From NCBI RefSeq assembly GCF_001672755.1, contig NZ_LZKI01000032.1, forward strand, positions 1 to 46,326: a stretch of DNA of 46,326 bases, given 5' to 3'. The notes under the pieces are model-generated. The model saw nothing but the letters and a program-made list of their open reading frames with translations. It was not told where the DNA came from and made no database searches. This DNA is from Mycobacterium colombiense (GTDB lineage: Bacteria; Actinomycetota; Actinomycetes; Mycobacteriales; Mycobacteriaceae). A program made the translations under genes and the position numbers. This document shows, in pieces, positions 37,714 through 45,223 of this stretch (position 1 is the stretch's first letter; each line of letters begins with the position of its first letter).

Positions 37714-39236
37714 GCGCCGACCGACGTCGCCGAACCTTCGCCGCGCCAACGGGATTGCCGGACGCGACCGCCCTGCATTGCCGCCCGCGAGTGGCCGTCG
37801 TCGGCGGCGGGATCGCCGGGCTGAGCGCCGCCACCGGGCTGGCCGAGCGCGGCGTCGCCGTGCAGATCATCGAAAGCGAGCACTACCTCGGCGGCCGGGT
37901 GGGCGGGTGGACCGAGCGGGACGGCGATGTCGAGCTCGCGATGAACCGCGGCTTCCACGCCTTCTTCCGGCAGTACTACAACCTGCGCGCCCTGCTGGGC
38001 CGGATCGACCCGCAATTGCGGATGCTCACCCCGGTCGAGGATTACCCGCTGATCGACGGGGCGGGCCGGCGCGACAGCTTCCGCGGCTTGCCGCGCACCC
38101 CACCGTGGAACGCCGTGGTCTTCGCGGCGCGCAGTCCCACGTTCCGGCTTCGTGACTTCACCCGCATCGACGCCCGCGCGGCCGCACCGCTGGCCGCCGT
38201 ATCCGTGCCCGGCACCTACCAGCGGCTCGACCGCACCGACGCCGCGACGTTCCTCGAGGACATCCGATTCCCGGCGGCGGCAAGGCATCTCGCCTTCGAG
38301 GTGTTCTCCCGCAGCTTCTTCGCCGACCCCACCAACCTTTCCGCGGCCGAGTTGGCGACCATGTTTCACATCTACTTCCTGGGGTCATCCGAAGGCCTGA
38401 TCTTCGACGTGCCGTCGGCGAACTACGACAGCGCGCTGTGGCAGCCGTTGCGCGGCTACCTCGAAGGGCGGGGCGTGCGATTCCGGCTCGCCACCAAGGT
38501 CCTGCGCGTCGACACGGGGCCGGCGAAGACCTTCCGGGTGCATACCGATTCCGATGACCACTGCGACGTCGACGCCGTCGTATTGGCCACCGACATCGCG
38601 GGTTTGCAGCGGATCGTTGCGGCGTCCGGTGACCTGGGCACCGACGACTGGCGCACCCAGATAGCGCGGCTGCGCACCGCGCCGCCGTTCGCCGTACACC
38701 GGTTGTGGCTCGACCGCCCGGTCGCGGCGCACCGGCCGGCGTTCCTGGGCACCGCCGGCCACGAACCGCTCGACAACATCAGCGTGCTGGAGCGCTACGA
38801 ATGCGAGGCGCGCAACTGGGCCGCCGCGCATCACGGTTCGATCGTCGAATTACACTCGTACGCATTAAATTCCGTGCCGTCGCGCGCCGCCGCGCTACGA
38901 CAGCTGCACAAGGTGTATCCCGAAACCGCCGCGGCACAGATCGTCCACGAGAAGATGTTGCATCGCAACGACTGCCCGCTGTTCTCGCCCGGCTCCTATC
39001 CCCACCGCCCCCCGATCATCACGCCCACACCGGGATTGCTGTTGGCCGGCGACGCCATCCGCATCGACCTGCCGGTGGCGCTCATGGAGCGAGCCGCCAC
39101 CACCGGCTGGTGCGCCGCCAACCAACTCCTGCAACGATGGGGACTAGCCGGACACCCGTTGGCCACGGTACCCACCCAAGGCCGGTCACCACTACTGCGA
39201 TGGCTTGCCGCCCGCGAAAGAGCTTCCCGATCATGA
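37710..39236 (+). CDS. crtU: Carotene desaturase/methyltransferase-type FAD enzyme, CrtU-like (isorenieratene synthase)
   Basis: The 508-residue FAD flavoprotein has VVGGGIAGLSAATGLAERG at residues about 30-48, the ESEHYLGGRVGGW loop, and MNRGFHAFFRQYYNLRALL, a run I associate with CrtU/CruE. It ends with GLLLAGDAIRIDLPVALMERAATTGW, read in parts. CrtU desaturates the beta-ring and shifts a methyl group to make an aromatic ring, turning beta-carotene into isorenieratene (leprotene). The pigment is known from several mycobacteria. ATGA overlaps link it to the methyltransferase and to the Rieske gene. Confidence 0.88.
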   Translation: MSADRRRRTFAAPTGLPDATALHCRPRVAVVGGGIAGLSAATGLAERGVAVQIIESEHYLGGRVGGWTERDGDVELAMNRGFHAFFRQYYNLRALLGRIDPQLRMLTPVEDYPLIDGAGRRDSFRGLPRTPPWNAVVFAARSPTFRLRDFTRIDARAAAPLAAVSVPGTYQRLDRTDAATFLEDIRFPAAARHLAFEVFSRSFFADPTNLSAAELATMFHIYFLGSSEGLIFDVPSANYDSALWQPLRGYLEGRGVRFRLATKVLRVDTGPAKTFRVHTDSDDHCDVDAVVLATDIAGLQRIVAASGDLGTDDWRTQIARLRTAPPFAVHRLWLDRPVAAHRPAFLGTAGHEPLDNISVLERYECEARNWAAAHHGSIVELHSYALNSVPSRAAALRQLHKVYPETAAAQIVHEKMLHRNDCPLFSPGSYPHRPPIITPTPGLLLAGDAIRIDLPVALMERAATTGWCAANQLLQRWGLAGHPLATVPTQGRSPLLRWLAARERASRS

Positions 39237-40243
39237 GGATTCGCGCACAACTTCAGCAGCGCCTGTCCGTTGCCCGGACCAAAGGCTGGCCGCTGCAAGT
39301 GATCCCGCGCGCGTCATGGGCCGATCAGCGCCCGACGTATCGCGACGCGCAGCCCGCCATCATCGAGGGAGCGCTGCGACGCTCACAGCGCAAGCCCACC
39401 GGCAACTGGTACGCGTTCGCGGCCAGCGACCGGGTGCCCGTCGGGCGGCCCGTCGGCGCGCGCGTCGCCGGTGTCGAGGTCGTCGCCTGGCGCGACGAAC
39501 GGGGCCGGCTGTGCGTGGGGCCGCGCACGTGTCCCCACTTGGGCGCCGACCTCGCGACCGGCACCGTGCACCGCGGCACGCTGATTTGCCGCTGGCACGG
39601 GCTGACCCTCGACGGACAGGCTCGCGAATTCGGCTGGAGCCCGCTGCCCAGTCACGACGACGGGGTGCTCGCGTGGGTGCGGCTCGACGTCGTGGGCAAG
39701 GAGGAACCGCTGGACCGGCCCGTGCTTCCGCAACGCCCGACCGGCGACACCCTGAGCGCGGTCGCCCGGATGGAGGGTGTGTGCGAGGCGAGCGACATCA
39801 TCGCCAACCGGCTCGATCCCTGGCACGGCGCGTGGTTCCACCCCTACTCGTTCACCCGGCTCGACGTACTCACGACGCCCACCGAACAGGTCGACCGATT
39901 CCTGGTGGCGGTGACATTCCGGATGGGACGCCTGGGGGTGCCCGTCGTCGCTGAATTCAGCTGCCCGGAGGCGCGCACCATCGTCATGCGCATCGTGGAC
40001 GGCGAGGGAACCGGCAGCATCGTCGAAACACACGCAACACCAATGGGTTCCGGACCCGACGGCCGGCCCCGCACCGCGGTCCTGGAAGCCACCATCGCGC
40101 ATTCGGACCGGCCCGGCTTCGCGCACGCCTCCCGGGTGGCGCCGCTGATCACACCATTCATGCGCTATGCGGCCGCCAAGCTCTGGCGCGACGACCTCGC
40201 CTACGCCGAACGCCGCTACCAGGTCCGCGCCGGACTCGGGTAG
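39233..40243 (+). CDS. Rieske [2Fe-2S] protein, putative carotenoid ring oxygenase
   Basis: The 336-residue protein has a complete Rieske motif: Cys100-Pro-His102 and Cys119-Arg-Trp-His122 (RTCPHLG ... ICRWHG). A C-terminal domain of about 180 residues (VCEASDIIANRLDPWHGAWFH as read in parts) may hold the non-heme iron site: DPWHGAWFH has a His-x4-His arrangement. In cyanobacterial synechoxanthin synthesis the Rieske protein CruH follows the CrtU homologue CruE and oxidises ring methyls. By analogy this protein may hydroxylate or carboxylate an aromatic carotenoid. It is the last gene of the crt operon. Confidence 0.85.
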   Translation: MRIRAQLQQRLSVARTKGWPLQVIPRASWADQRPTYRDAQPAIIEGALRRSQRKPTGNWYAFAASDRVPVGRPVGARVAGVEVVAWRDERGRLCVGPRTCPHLGADLATGTVHRGTLICRWHGLTLDGQAREFGWSPLPSHDDGVLAWVRLDVVGKEEPLDRPVLPQRPTGDTLSAVARMEGVCEASDIIANRLDPWHGAWFHPYSFTRLDVLTTPTEQVDRFLVAVTFRMGRLGVPVVAEFSCPEARTIVMRIVDGEGTGSIVETHATPMGSGPDGRPRTAVLEATIAHSDRPGFAHASRVAPLITPFMRYAAAKLWRDDLAYAERRYQVRAGLG

Positions 40244-40256
40244 CCCGGCGCCGGGC
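40243..40256 (+). terminator. GC palindrome just after the crt operon
   Basis: GCCCGGCGCCGGGC is a perfect 14-bp palindrome that begins on the last base of the Rieske stop codon. No T-run follows. It may be a weak terminator. Confidence 0.35.
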
Positions 40257-40279
40257 GCCGCGCGTGGAAGAATTCAACC

Positions 40280-40669
40280 GTGCGCAAGCCCTACGTCGCT
40301 GTCGTCGCGGTGACCGCCGGCGCTCACCTGGCGTACCTGCTGTACGTGCCGAGCGGCGGTTTCCTCGCGTTGCGCTGGCCCAGGACCATCGTGCTGCACG
40401 TGCCGGCGGTGGCCTGGGGCGTCGCGGTCGTGGCGCTCAGGCTGCGCTGCCCGCTGACGTCGGTGGAATCGTGGGCGCGCCGTCGCGCGGAGATGGATCC
40501 GCTGCCCGCGTCCGGTTTCATCGACCGTTACGTCACCGGATATCTCGTGCCGCCCGGCCGCGTCGGCGCCGCACAGGCGCTCGCGTTCACCGCCGCCGTG
40601 ATGTCATGGGGTGTGTTCGCCCGCCGGGGCATTGGCCCCGGGAGCCGCGGCGTGCCGACCACCGGTTGA
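40280..40669 (+). CDS. DUF2784-type membrane protein
   Basis: The 129-residue protein has hydrophobic segments VAVVAVTAGAHLAYLLYV and TIVLHVPAVAWGVAVVALRL, the SGGFLALRWPR linker, CPLTSVESWARR and SGFIDRYVTGYLVP. These match the small DUF2784 membrane family; its function is unknown. GTG start at 40280. Its 3' end overlaps the opposite-strand small membrane gene by 66 bp. Confidence 0.72.
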   Translation: MRKPYVAVVAVTAGAHLAYLLYVPSGGFLALRWPRTIVLHVPAVAWGVAVVALRLRCPLTSVESWARRRAEMDPLPASGFIDRYVTGYLVPPGRVGAAQALAFTAAVMSWGVFARRGIGPGSRGVPTTG

Positions 40670-40828
40670 CCTCCGCCGCAACACCCACAGGACACCACCC
40701 ACGAGCACCACCGCCAGGGCGATCACGGTGGGCCACATGGCCAGCTGCGCGAACCACAAACGTCGTTGCAGGCGCAGCACTTTGCGCTCCGCGCGTCCCA
40801 GACGCCGGGAAGTCTCGATGACAGTCAT
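40604..40828 (-). CDS. Small single-span membrane protein
   Basis: The 74-residue protein has a basic N-terminal helix (TSRRLGRAERKVLRLQRRL), one membrane span (MWPTVIALAVVLVGGVLWVL), and a Gly/Ala/Pro tail. The ATG at 40828 follows AGGA by 6 nt and is 11 nt downstream of an exact SigF-type -10. I know no family. The promoter and the Shine-Dalgarno make it a real gene in spite of the antisense overlap with the DUF2784 gene. Confidence 0.7.
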   Translation of the reverse strand: MTVIETSRRLGRAERKVLRLQRRLWFAQLAMWPTVIALAVVLVGGVLWVLRRRSTGGRHAAAPGANAPAGEHTP

Positions 40829-40839
40829 CGTCAATCCTG

Positions 40840-40865
40840 ATACCCGGGACGCACTCGTTCAAACC
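40840..40865 (-). promoter_or_regulatory. SigF-type promoter of the small membrane protein gene
   Basis: On the minus strand GGTTT (40865-40861), a 15-bp spacer and GGGTAT (40845-40840) match the SigF consensus exactly. The ATG is 11 nt past the -10, so the leader is only a few nucleotides. Confidence 0.75.
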
Positions 40866-40982
40866 GCCTGGCAGCGCCGCACACGACTCGCACCAAAACC
40901 TTTCAGTTCATGAATAGCCGAAGCCGACGATTCGGTCACCCTCGCGGCGGGAATGCCATAGGCCAACGCGGGGAGGAATGCG

Positions 40983-41420
40983 ATGAGCGATGGGGTGGAT
41001 AGCGACGTCGACGCCGTTGCGCAGGCGGTGGGGCGAGTGACCGAGGCGCTGGAAACCATCGAGCGCGCTCGTGGGCATCTGTATTCCTTTCATCAGCTCA
41101 CCGGTCGCGCCGACCTGCAGCTCGACGAGGCGGTGGCGCGGTTGAACGCCATCGGCCAGGCCGACCTGGCGCGACACATCAGTAGCGAGCTGATCGGACG
41201 CAATGTCCTGCCGGACCGGTGGAGCTTTCAGGTCGTCGAGGAGTATGACGACGGCTACTACCGCTGCTTCAACGAGATTGAGCAGCTGGTGCGGAGCCGA
41301 CTCACCAACGGCCGCCGCCACGTACACGAGATGGCACTGAAACAGCGCCGCCGCACCGCCGGCAACCCCGCCCACACCGCGTCTCCCAGTGATCAATCCT
41401 CGAAAGGTGACTCCCGATGA
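40983..41420 (+). CDS. Conserved hypothetical protein
   Basis: The 145-residue soluble protein is mostly helical: DAVAQAVGRVTEALETIERARGHL and LQLDEAVARLNAIG suggest a coiled-coil N-terminal half, followed by WSFQVVEEYDDGYYRCF and a basic, Ser-rich tail. A GGGGAGG site lies 7 nt before the ATG. Its stop overlaps the start of the TUDOR-domain gene as ATGA, so the two are made together. I do not recognise the family. Confidence 0.72.
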   Translation: MSDGVDSDVDAVAQAVGRVTEALETIERARGHLYSFHQLTGRADLQLDEAVARLNAIGQADLARHISSELIGRNVLPDRWSFQVVEEYDDGYYRCFNEIEQLVRSRLTNGRRHVHEMALKQRRRTAGNPAHTASPSDQSSKGDSR

Positions 41421-41632
41421 GCGACAACGAATTCAACAAGGGCGACAAGGTAGAGTGGCAAAGCCACGGCACCACGGTCCGGGGCACGGTCGAAGGCAAA
41501 ATCACCTCCGATACCGAAGCCGCCGGACGCACGGTGCGGGCGTCCAAGGACGAGCCGCAGTACAAGGTGCGCAGCGACAAGACTGGCGCGGACGCCGTGC
41601 ACAAGCCGGATGCTCTGCGTCGCGCAAAGTGA
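41417..41632 (+). CDS. DUF2945 / hypervirulence-associated TUDOR-domain protein
   Basis: The 71-residue protein matches the small HVA1 TUDOR-like family: FNKGDKVEWQSHGTTVRGTV, then TGRTVRASKDEPQYKV-like (GRTVRASKDEPQYKVRSDK), then AVHKPDALR. Family members occur in many bacteria and fungi; their role in bacteria is unclear. It is coupled to the upstream hypothetical gene and followed by a DUF3140 gene, a common partner. Confidence 0.85.
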   Translation: MSDNEFNKGDKVEWQSHGTTVRGTVEGKITSDTEAAGRTVRASKDEPQYKVRSDKTGADAVHKPDALRRAK

Positions 41633-41663
41633 TGTGCGTGACGCCGATGCGCGAGGACCGACC

Positions 41664-41999
41664 ATGACCGACGACCAGCAAGCCATTTGGGATCGATTCC
41701 AGGACACCGTCAACATGACCGCACGCGAGCTGGAAAAGTGGCTCGACACCGAGGAATCCAAGAGCGTCGGCCAAAAGCAGGACGGTGACGAGTCCACCGG
41801 CCACGCCAGTGGCCGGCACATCGTCGAGATACTCAAGGCCAAACGTGCCGACCTCACCGACGCCGACTACGCGCACATGCGAAAGGTGGTCGGCTACGCC
41901 AAACGCCACCTGGCGCAACGTCCGGACGGCAAGATCGACGCCAGCCCATGGCGATACTCGTTGATGAACTGGGGCCACGACCCCGCTAAGTCCCGATAG
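41664..41999 (+). CDS. DUF3140 family protein
   Basis: The 111-residue protein has IWDRFQDTVNMTARELEKWL, then KSVGQKQ, then SGRHIVEILKAKR and DYAHMRKVVGYAKRHLAQRP, and ends with WRYSLMNWGHDP. This is the pattern of DUF3140, small proteins often suggested to bind DNA. GAGGA lies 8 nt before the ATG at 41664. It is the third gene of the small operon with the TUDOR protein. A 5-bp hairpin (GCGGC/GCCGC, 42012-42024) follows the stop. Confidence 0.82.
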   Translation: MTDDQQAIWDRFQDTVNMTARELEKWLDTEESKSVGQKQDGDESTGHASGRHIVEILKAKRADLTDADYAHMRKVVGYAKRHLAQRPDGKIDASPWRYSLMNWGHDPAKSR

Positions 42000-42200
42000 C
42001 GCCCGCCGGCCGCGGCTCAGCCGCCGCGGGTGCCGTAGGCTGATGGCCACCGATCGCACCGGGAACGCTGCGGGGCGTGTTTGCTCTCAATGTTGGCCCC
42101 GCAATGGGCTACAAAGGAGAAACGCCCGAACGTTTCGCCGGCCACGATCAGCGGTCGCCGATACGCTGGCCGGCGTATCTTGCAAGAAGGATGCGGGTAA

Positions 42201-42773
42201 GTGACCAAGCGCGCCGCCGCTGACCGGCGACTAGACCGGGCCGAACTCGAGAAATTGATGTCGGCCGACATGCGCGCGATCACTGCGCAGTCCGACCGCA
42301 TCGGCCGTCACTTCGCCCGCCAGAACGACGTCAGCGGCACCGACTTCCATGCGTTGCTGCACATCATGGTCGCCGAAACCGCCGGAGAACCGTTGACCGC
42401 GGCACAGCTGCGACGGCGCATGGACGTGTCACCGGCCGCTATCACCTATCTCGTCGATCGCATGATCGACGCCGGCCACCTCCGGCGCGAGCCCGATCCT
42501 CAGGACCGCCGCAAGACCCTGCTCCGCTACGAGAAGCCGGGGATGGCCCTGGCCAGGTCGTTTTTCACTCCCCTTGGCGCCGAACTACATACCGCGCTGG
42601 CCGACCTACCCGATCGCGACCTGGCGGCCGCGCACCGGGTGTTCACGTCAATGATCGAGGCGATGGCGAGCTTCGAATCCCGACTTGTCGCACCAAGTCC
42701 CACAGCGCCCGCGCCCGAACCGAAACGTGCGACGGCCAAAGGCCGCCGCAGCCCGGCAAAACGCGGCGTCTAG
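42201..42773 (+). CDS. MarR-family regulator of the carotenoid island, copy 2
   Basis: The 190-residue MarR protein is a paralogue of the one at 31946-32443. Shared blocks include the N-terminal SADMRAIT/SADLRELS region, AITYLVDRMIDAGHLRR against AITYLVDRLIDAGHIRR, DRRK, ARSFFTPL, and AAHRVFTSMIEAM. It also has a C-terminal tail of about 25 residues rich in Pro, Ala, Lys and Arg (KRATAKGRRSPAKRG). The GTG start at 42201 follows AAGGATG. It converges on the glycosyltransferase gene, with the two stop codons sharing CTAG. Confidence 0.9.
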   Translation: MTKRAAADRRLDRAELEKLMSADMRAITAQSDRIGRHFARQNDVSGTDFHALLHIMVAETAGEPLTAAQLRRRMDVSPAAITYLVDRMIDAGHLRREPDPQDRRKTLLRYEKPGMALARSFFTPLGAELHTALADLPDRDLAAAHRVFTSMIEAMASFESRLVAPSPTAPAPEPKRATAKGRRSPAKRGV

Positions 42774-44020
42774 TGAACCGGCCACTCGGCGGCGCAGCCC
42801 AGTAGCCGCTGCTCGATCAGGTCGGCACCGCGTGCCACACCCCCCGTCGCCGCGAATCCCGCCGCCACCCGGTGCGCACCGGCGGCCATCGTCATCGCCT
42901 CGCGCACCTTGGTCCGCAGCCGCGCCGCGGTGAGCTTCTTCGCGGCCAGGCGGGTGCCGCAGCGCGCAACCTCGACCCGCCGCGCCACCTCGGCCTGGTC
43001 GCGGGCGAACGGCACGACGCAGACCGGCACGCCGCGATCGAGGGCCTTCAGCGTCGTGCCCATGCCGCCGTGCGTGATGGCGCAGCTGGCCTTGGCGAGG
43101 ATGGCCGCGTGCGGCACGAACCGGCATACGGTCGCGTTCGCCGGCCGCGGCAGATCGGCGGGCACACCGGCCGGGAACGTCGCCACCACATGGACATCCT
43201 CGTCGGCCAGCGCGTGCAAGGCGATTCGCCCCAGGGCCTCGTCGGCCTGCCGCAGCGAGGACGTGTTCACCAGCACCATTGGGCGATCGATGGCGTCGAT
43301 CCACTCCGGTGTGGGAGTCGGTGTGGGCTCGAACACGCACGCGCCGATGTGGTGCACCAGACCGGCCCATCCGGGATGCGGGTACTCGAACGGCTCGCCA
43401 CCCACGGCCAGCACCAGGGGCGCGCGCCGCATGAAGCCGTCCACCGATGTCACCGGAGGAGCGCCCAGCTCGGCACGAATCACGTTGATGCGGGGCAACA
43501 TTGGTCGGTCGAACACGTGTCTGACGACGGGCCGCACCCCGGCGTCCCGGATGTCGCCGGCGATGCCCGGCAGCGGACGCATCCCGGGACCGAACGGCGG
43601 CACGCCGCGGGAGCGCAGGTACGGGGTGAACGGCGAGAAGAGCAGCCACGGAATGTCGCCGGCGTCCGCGGCCGACAATGCGCCCCAGCAATTCGCGTCC
43701 ACGATGACCGCATCCGGTCGGATCGCGTCCACCGACCGCCGAAAATCGCCGACCTCCAGCACCGCCCGGCGGCACAGCACGTCGATCGATAACCTGAGCA
43801 CTCCCAAAGCGTTTCGCGCCTGCCAGTCGTTGCCGGCGATCGCCTCGATGTCCGGGTCGACCGGCTCGGCGTGCACGCCCACCGATCGCATCGCCGAGAC
43901 GCCGGCCGACATGGTGCGCAGGTGAACGTCATGGCCGCGCTGGACCAGCTCGGCAAGCAGGGCTCCGGTCGGCAGCAGATGCCCCAGGGCCGGCGAACCG
44001 TACGCCAAGATGACAGCCAC
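42770..44020 (-). CDS. UGT-type (GT1) glycosyltransferase, CrtX-like
   Basis: The 416-residue GT-B enzyme begins with AVILAYGSPALGHLLPTGALL, where His14 is the likely catalytic base. It has the donor-binding block FVPHAAILAKASCAITHGG (read in parts), MGTTLKALDRGVP, and PFARDQAEVARRVE. This pattern belongs to macrolide- and carotenoid-type glucosyltransferases. It is 11 bp downstream of idi on the same strand and inside a carotenoid island, so it may glycosylate a hydroxylated or carboxylated carotenoid. A glycolipid acceptor is also possible. Confidence 0.87.
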   Translation of the reverse strand: MAVILAYGSPALGHLLPTGALLAELVQRGHDVHLRTMSAGVSAMRSVGVHAEPVDPDIEAIAGNDWQARNALGVLRLSIDVLCRRAVLEVGDFRRSVDAIRPDAVIVDANCWGALSAADAGDIPWLLFSPFTPYLRSRGVPPFGPGMRPLPGIAGDIRDAGVRPVVRHVFDRPMLPRINVIRAELGAPPVTSVDGFMRRAPLVLAVGGEPFEYPHPGWAGLVHHIGACVFEPTPTPTPEWIDAIDRPMVLVNTSSLRQADEALGRIALHALADEDVHVVATFPAGVPADLPRPANATVCRFVPHAAILAKASCAITHGGMGTTLKALDRGVPVCVVPFARDQAEVARRVEVARCGTRLAAKKLTAARLRTKVREAMTMAAGAHRVAAGFAATGGVARGADLIEQRLLGCAAEWPVH

Positions 44021-44031
44021 GTCGCGCGGGC

Positions 44032-45078
44032 CTAGGTCACGCCGATGAGGTCGACATCACGCAGGTCCGCCAGCTTGGCGGCGCCACAGCCGTGCAGGCA
44101 GACCCTGAGCTCGTCGATGAACGGCTGCAACCAATCAACCACGGCCGCAGTCGATTCGATCGCGGCGGGCAGCAGCGGGCGCGCCACCGCCACCACATCG
44201 GCGCCCAGTGCGATCGCCTTGGCCGCATCCATGCCGGTGCGGATTCCGCCGGATGCCACCAACGGGATCGCCGGCAGCACCTCACGCACTTCCACGATGG
44301 CGCGGGCGGTGGGGACGCCCCAATCGGCCAGGTGCGGATAGCGCAGTTCGCCGTACCGCACGAACTGCTCGACCCGCGACCATGATGTGCCACCGGCGCC
44401 CGCGACGTCGATGCCGGCAACCGGCAATTCGCCCTGTCCCCCAACGAGTTCCGCGGCCGCCGCGCCACCGATCCCGTGCCCCACCTCCTTGAGCAACACC
44501 GGATAGCCGATGCTGTCGGCCGCCTCGCGCAACCTGCTCAGCGACCCGGAGAAATCGGTGTCACCGTTGTGCTGCATGGCTTCCTGAAGTGGGTTGGTAT
44601 GCACGGCAAGCGCGTCGGCGCCCACCCGGTCGAGGGCCTTGGTCAGATCCGGCACGGCGGTCTTCGTCAGTTGCGCCAGGCCGATGTTGCCGAACAGCAA
44701 CACATCCGGGGCGACGTCGCGCACGGTGAAGCTGTCCGCGGCGCGCTCCCCCAGCGCACTGTCGAGCATGATGCGCTGCGAGCCGAGCATCATGCCCAGA
44801 CCCAGCTGCTGGGCGGCCGCCGCCAGATTGCGATTGATCGTCCTGGACAGCTCGGCGCCCCCGGTCATCGCGCCGATGAGTATCGGCGACCGCAGGTTGG
44901 CGCCGAAAAAGCCGGTGGACAGGTCGATGTCGCCCAGGTTGGTCTGAGTCAGCGCGTTGTACGGCAATGCGTAGCGGTCAAGCCCGGTGGTGACGCCGTC
45001 GTAGCCGACCGGCTCGTTCAGGCAGACGTCGATGTGGCGCCGCTTGCGGGCGGTCATCTCCCCCCGGTCAGCGGCCAT
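44032..45078 (-). CDS. fni: Type 2 isopentenyl-diphosphate delta-isomerase (FMN-dependent)
   Basis: The 348-residue enzyme interconverts IPP and DMAPP using FMN. It has [10 protein letters not shown] at the N-terminus, [54 protein letters not shown] and [20 protein letters not shown], all hallmarks of Idi2. The ATG at 45078 has GAGGGGG 8 nt upstream; a second ATG 7 codons later lacks spacing. It supplies DMAPP for CrtE and is divergent from the mmpL gene across the MarR-type palindrome. Confidence 0.94.
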   Translation of the reverse strand: MAADRGEMTARKRRHIDVCLNEPVGYDGVTTGLDRYALPYNALTQTNLGDIDLSTGFFGANLRSPILIGAMTGGAELSRTINRNLAAAAQQLGLGMMLGSQRIMLDSALGERAADSFTVRDVAPDVLLFGNIGLAQLTKTAVPDLTKALDRVGADALAVHTNPLQEAMQHNGDTDFSGSLSRLREAADSIGYPVLLKEVGHGIGGAAAAELVGGQGELPVAGIDVAGAGGTSWSRVEQFVRYGELRYPHLADWGVPTARAIVEVREVLPAIPLVASGGIRTGMDAAKAIALGADVVAVARPLLPAAIESTAAVVDWLQPFIDELRVCLHGCGAAKLADLRDVDLIGVT

Positions 45079-45182
45079 CGCAGCTACCCCCTCGCGTCCG
45101 ACACTGCCCCCGCCCGGCGTTCATAATGTCCATAGTGCCCCCTCTTTCGTACCGCCGGCGCTGCCGCGTGGCGATGCGTCAT

Positions 45183-45211
45183 TTCAGTTGATTAATGTTT
45201 AACAAACTGAA
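45183..45211. promoter_or_regulatory. MarR-type operator between idi and mmpL
   Basis: This is a 29-bp palindrome centred on base 45197: TTCAGTT-N2-TTAA, then N3, then TTAA-N2-AACTGAA. It shares the TTAATGTTTAA core with the crtE site. It is 13 bp upstream of the mmpL GTG and about 105 bp from the idi start, so a bound regulator could affect both genes. Confidence 0.8.
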
Positions 45212-45223
45212 AGGGTTGTAACC

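Noticed and set aside
40238..40243. GGGTAG near the end of the Rieske gene as a SigF -10 for the DUF2784 gene
   Set aside because: No GTTT lies 15-17 bp upstream.
40901..40914. TTCAGTTCATGAA between the small membrane gene and the 40983 gene as a MarR site
   Set aside because: It lacks the TTAATGTTTAA centre and its arm spacing is wrong.
42090..42100. TCAATGTTG upstream of marR copy 2 as a fourth MarR site
   Set aside because: Only part of the core matches and the outer TTCA/TGAA arms are missing.
42195..42200. GGGTAA just before marR copy 2 as a SigF -10
   Set aside because: No matching -35 upstream and it is too close to the start codon.
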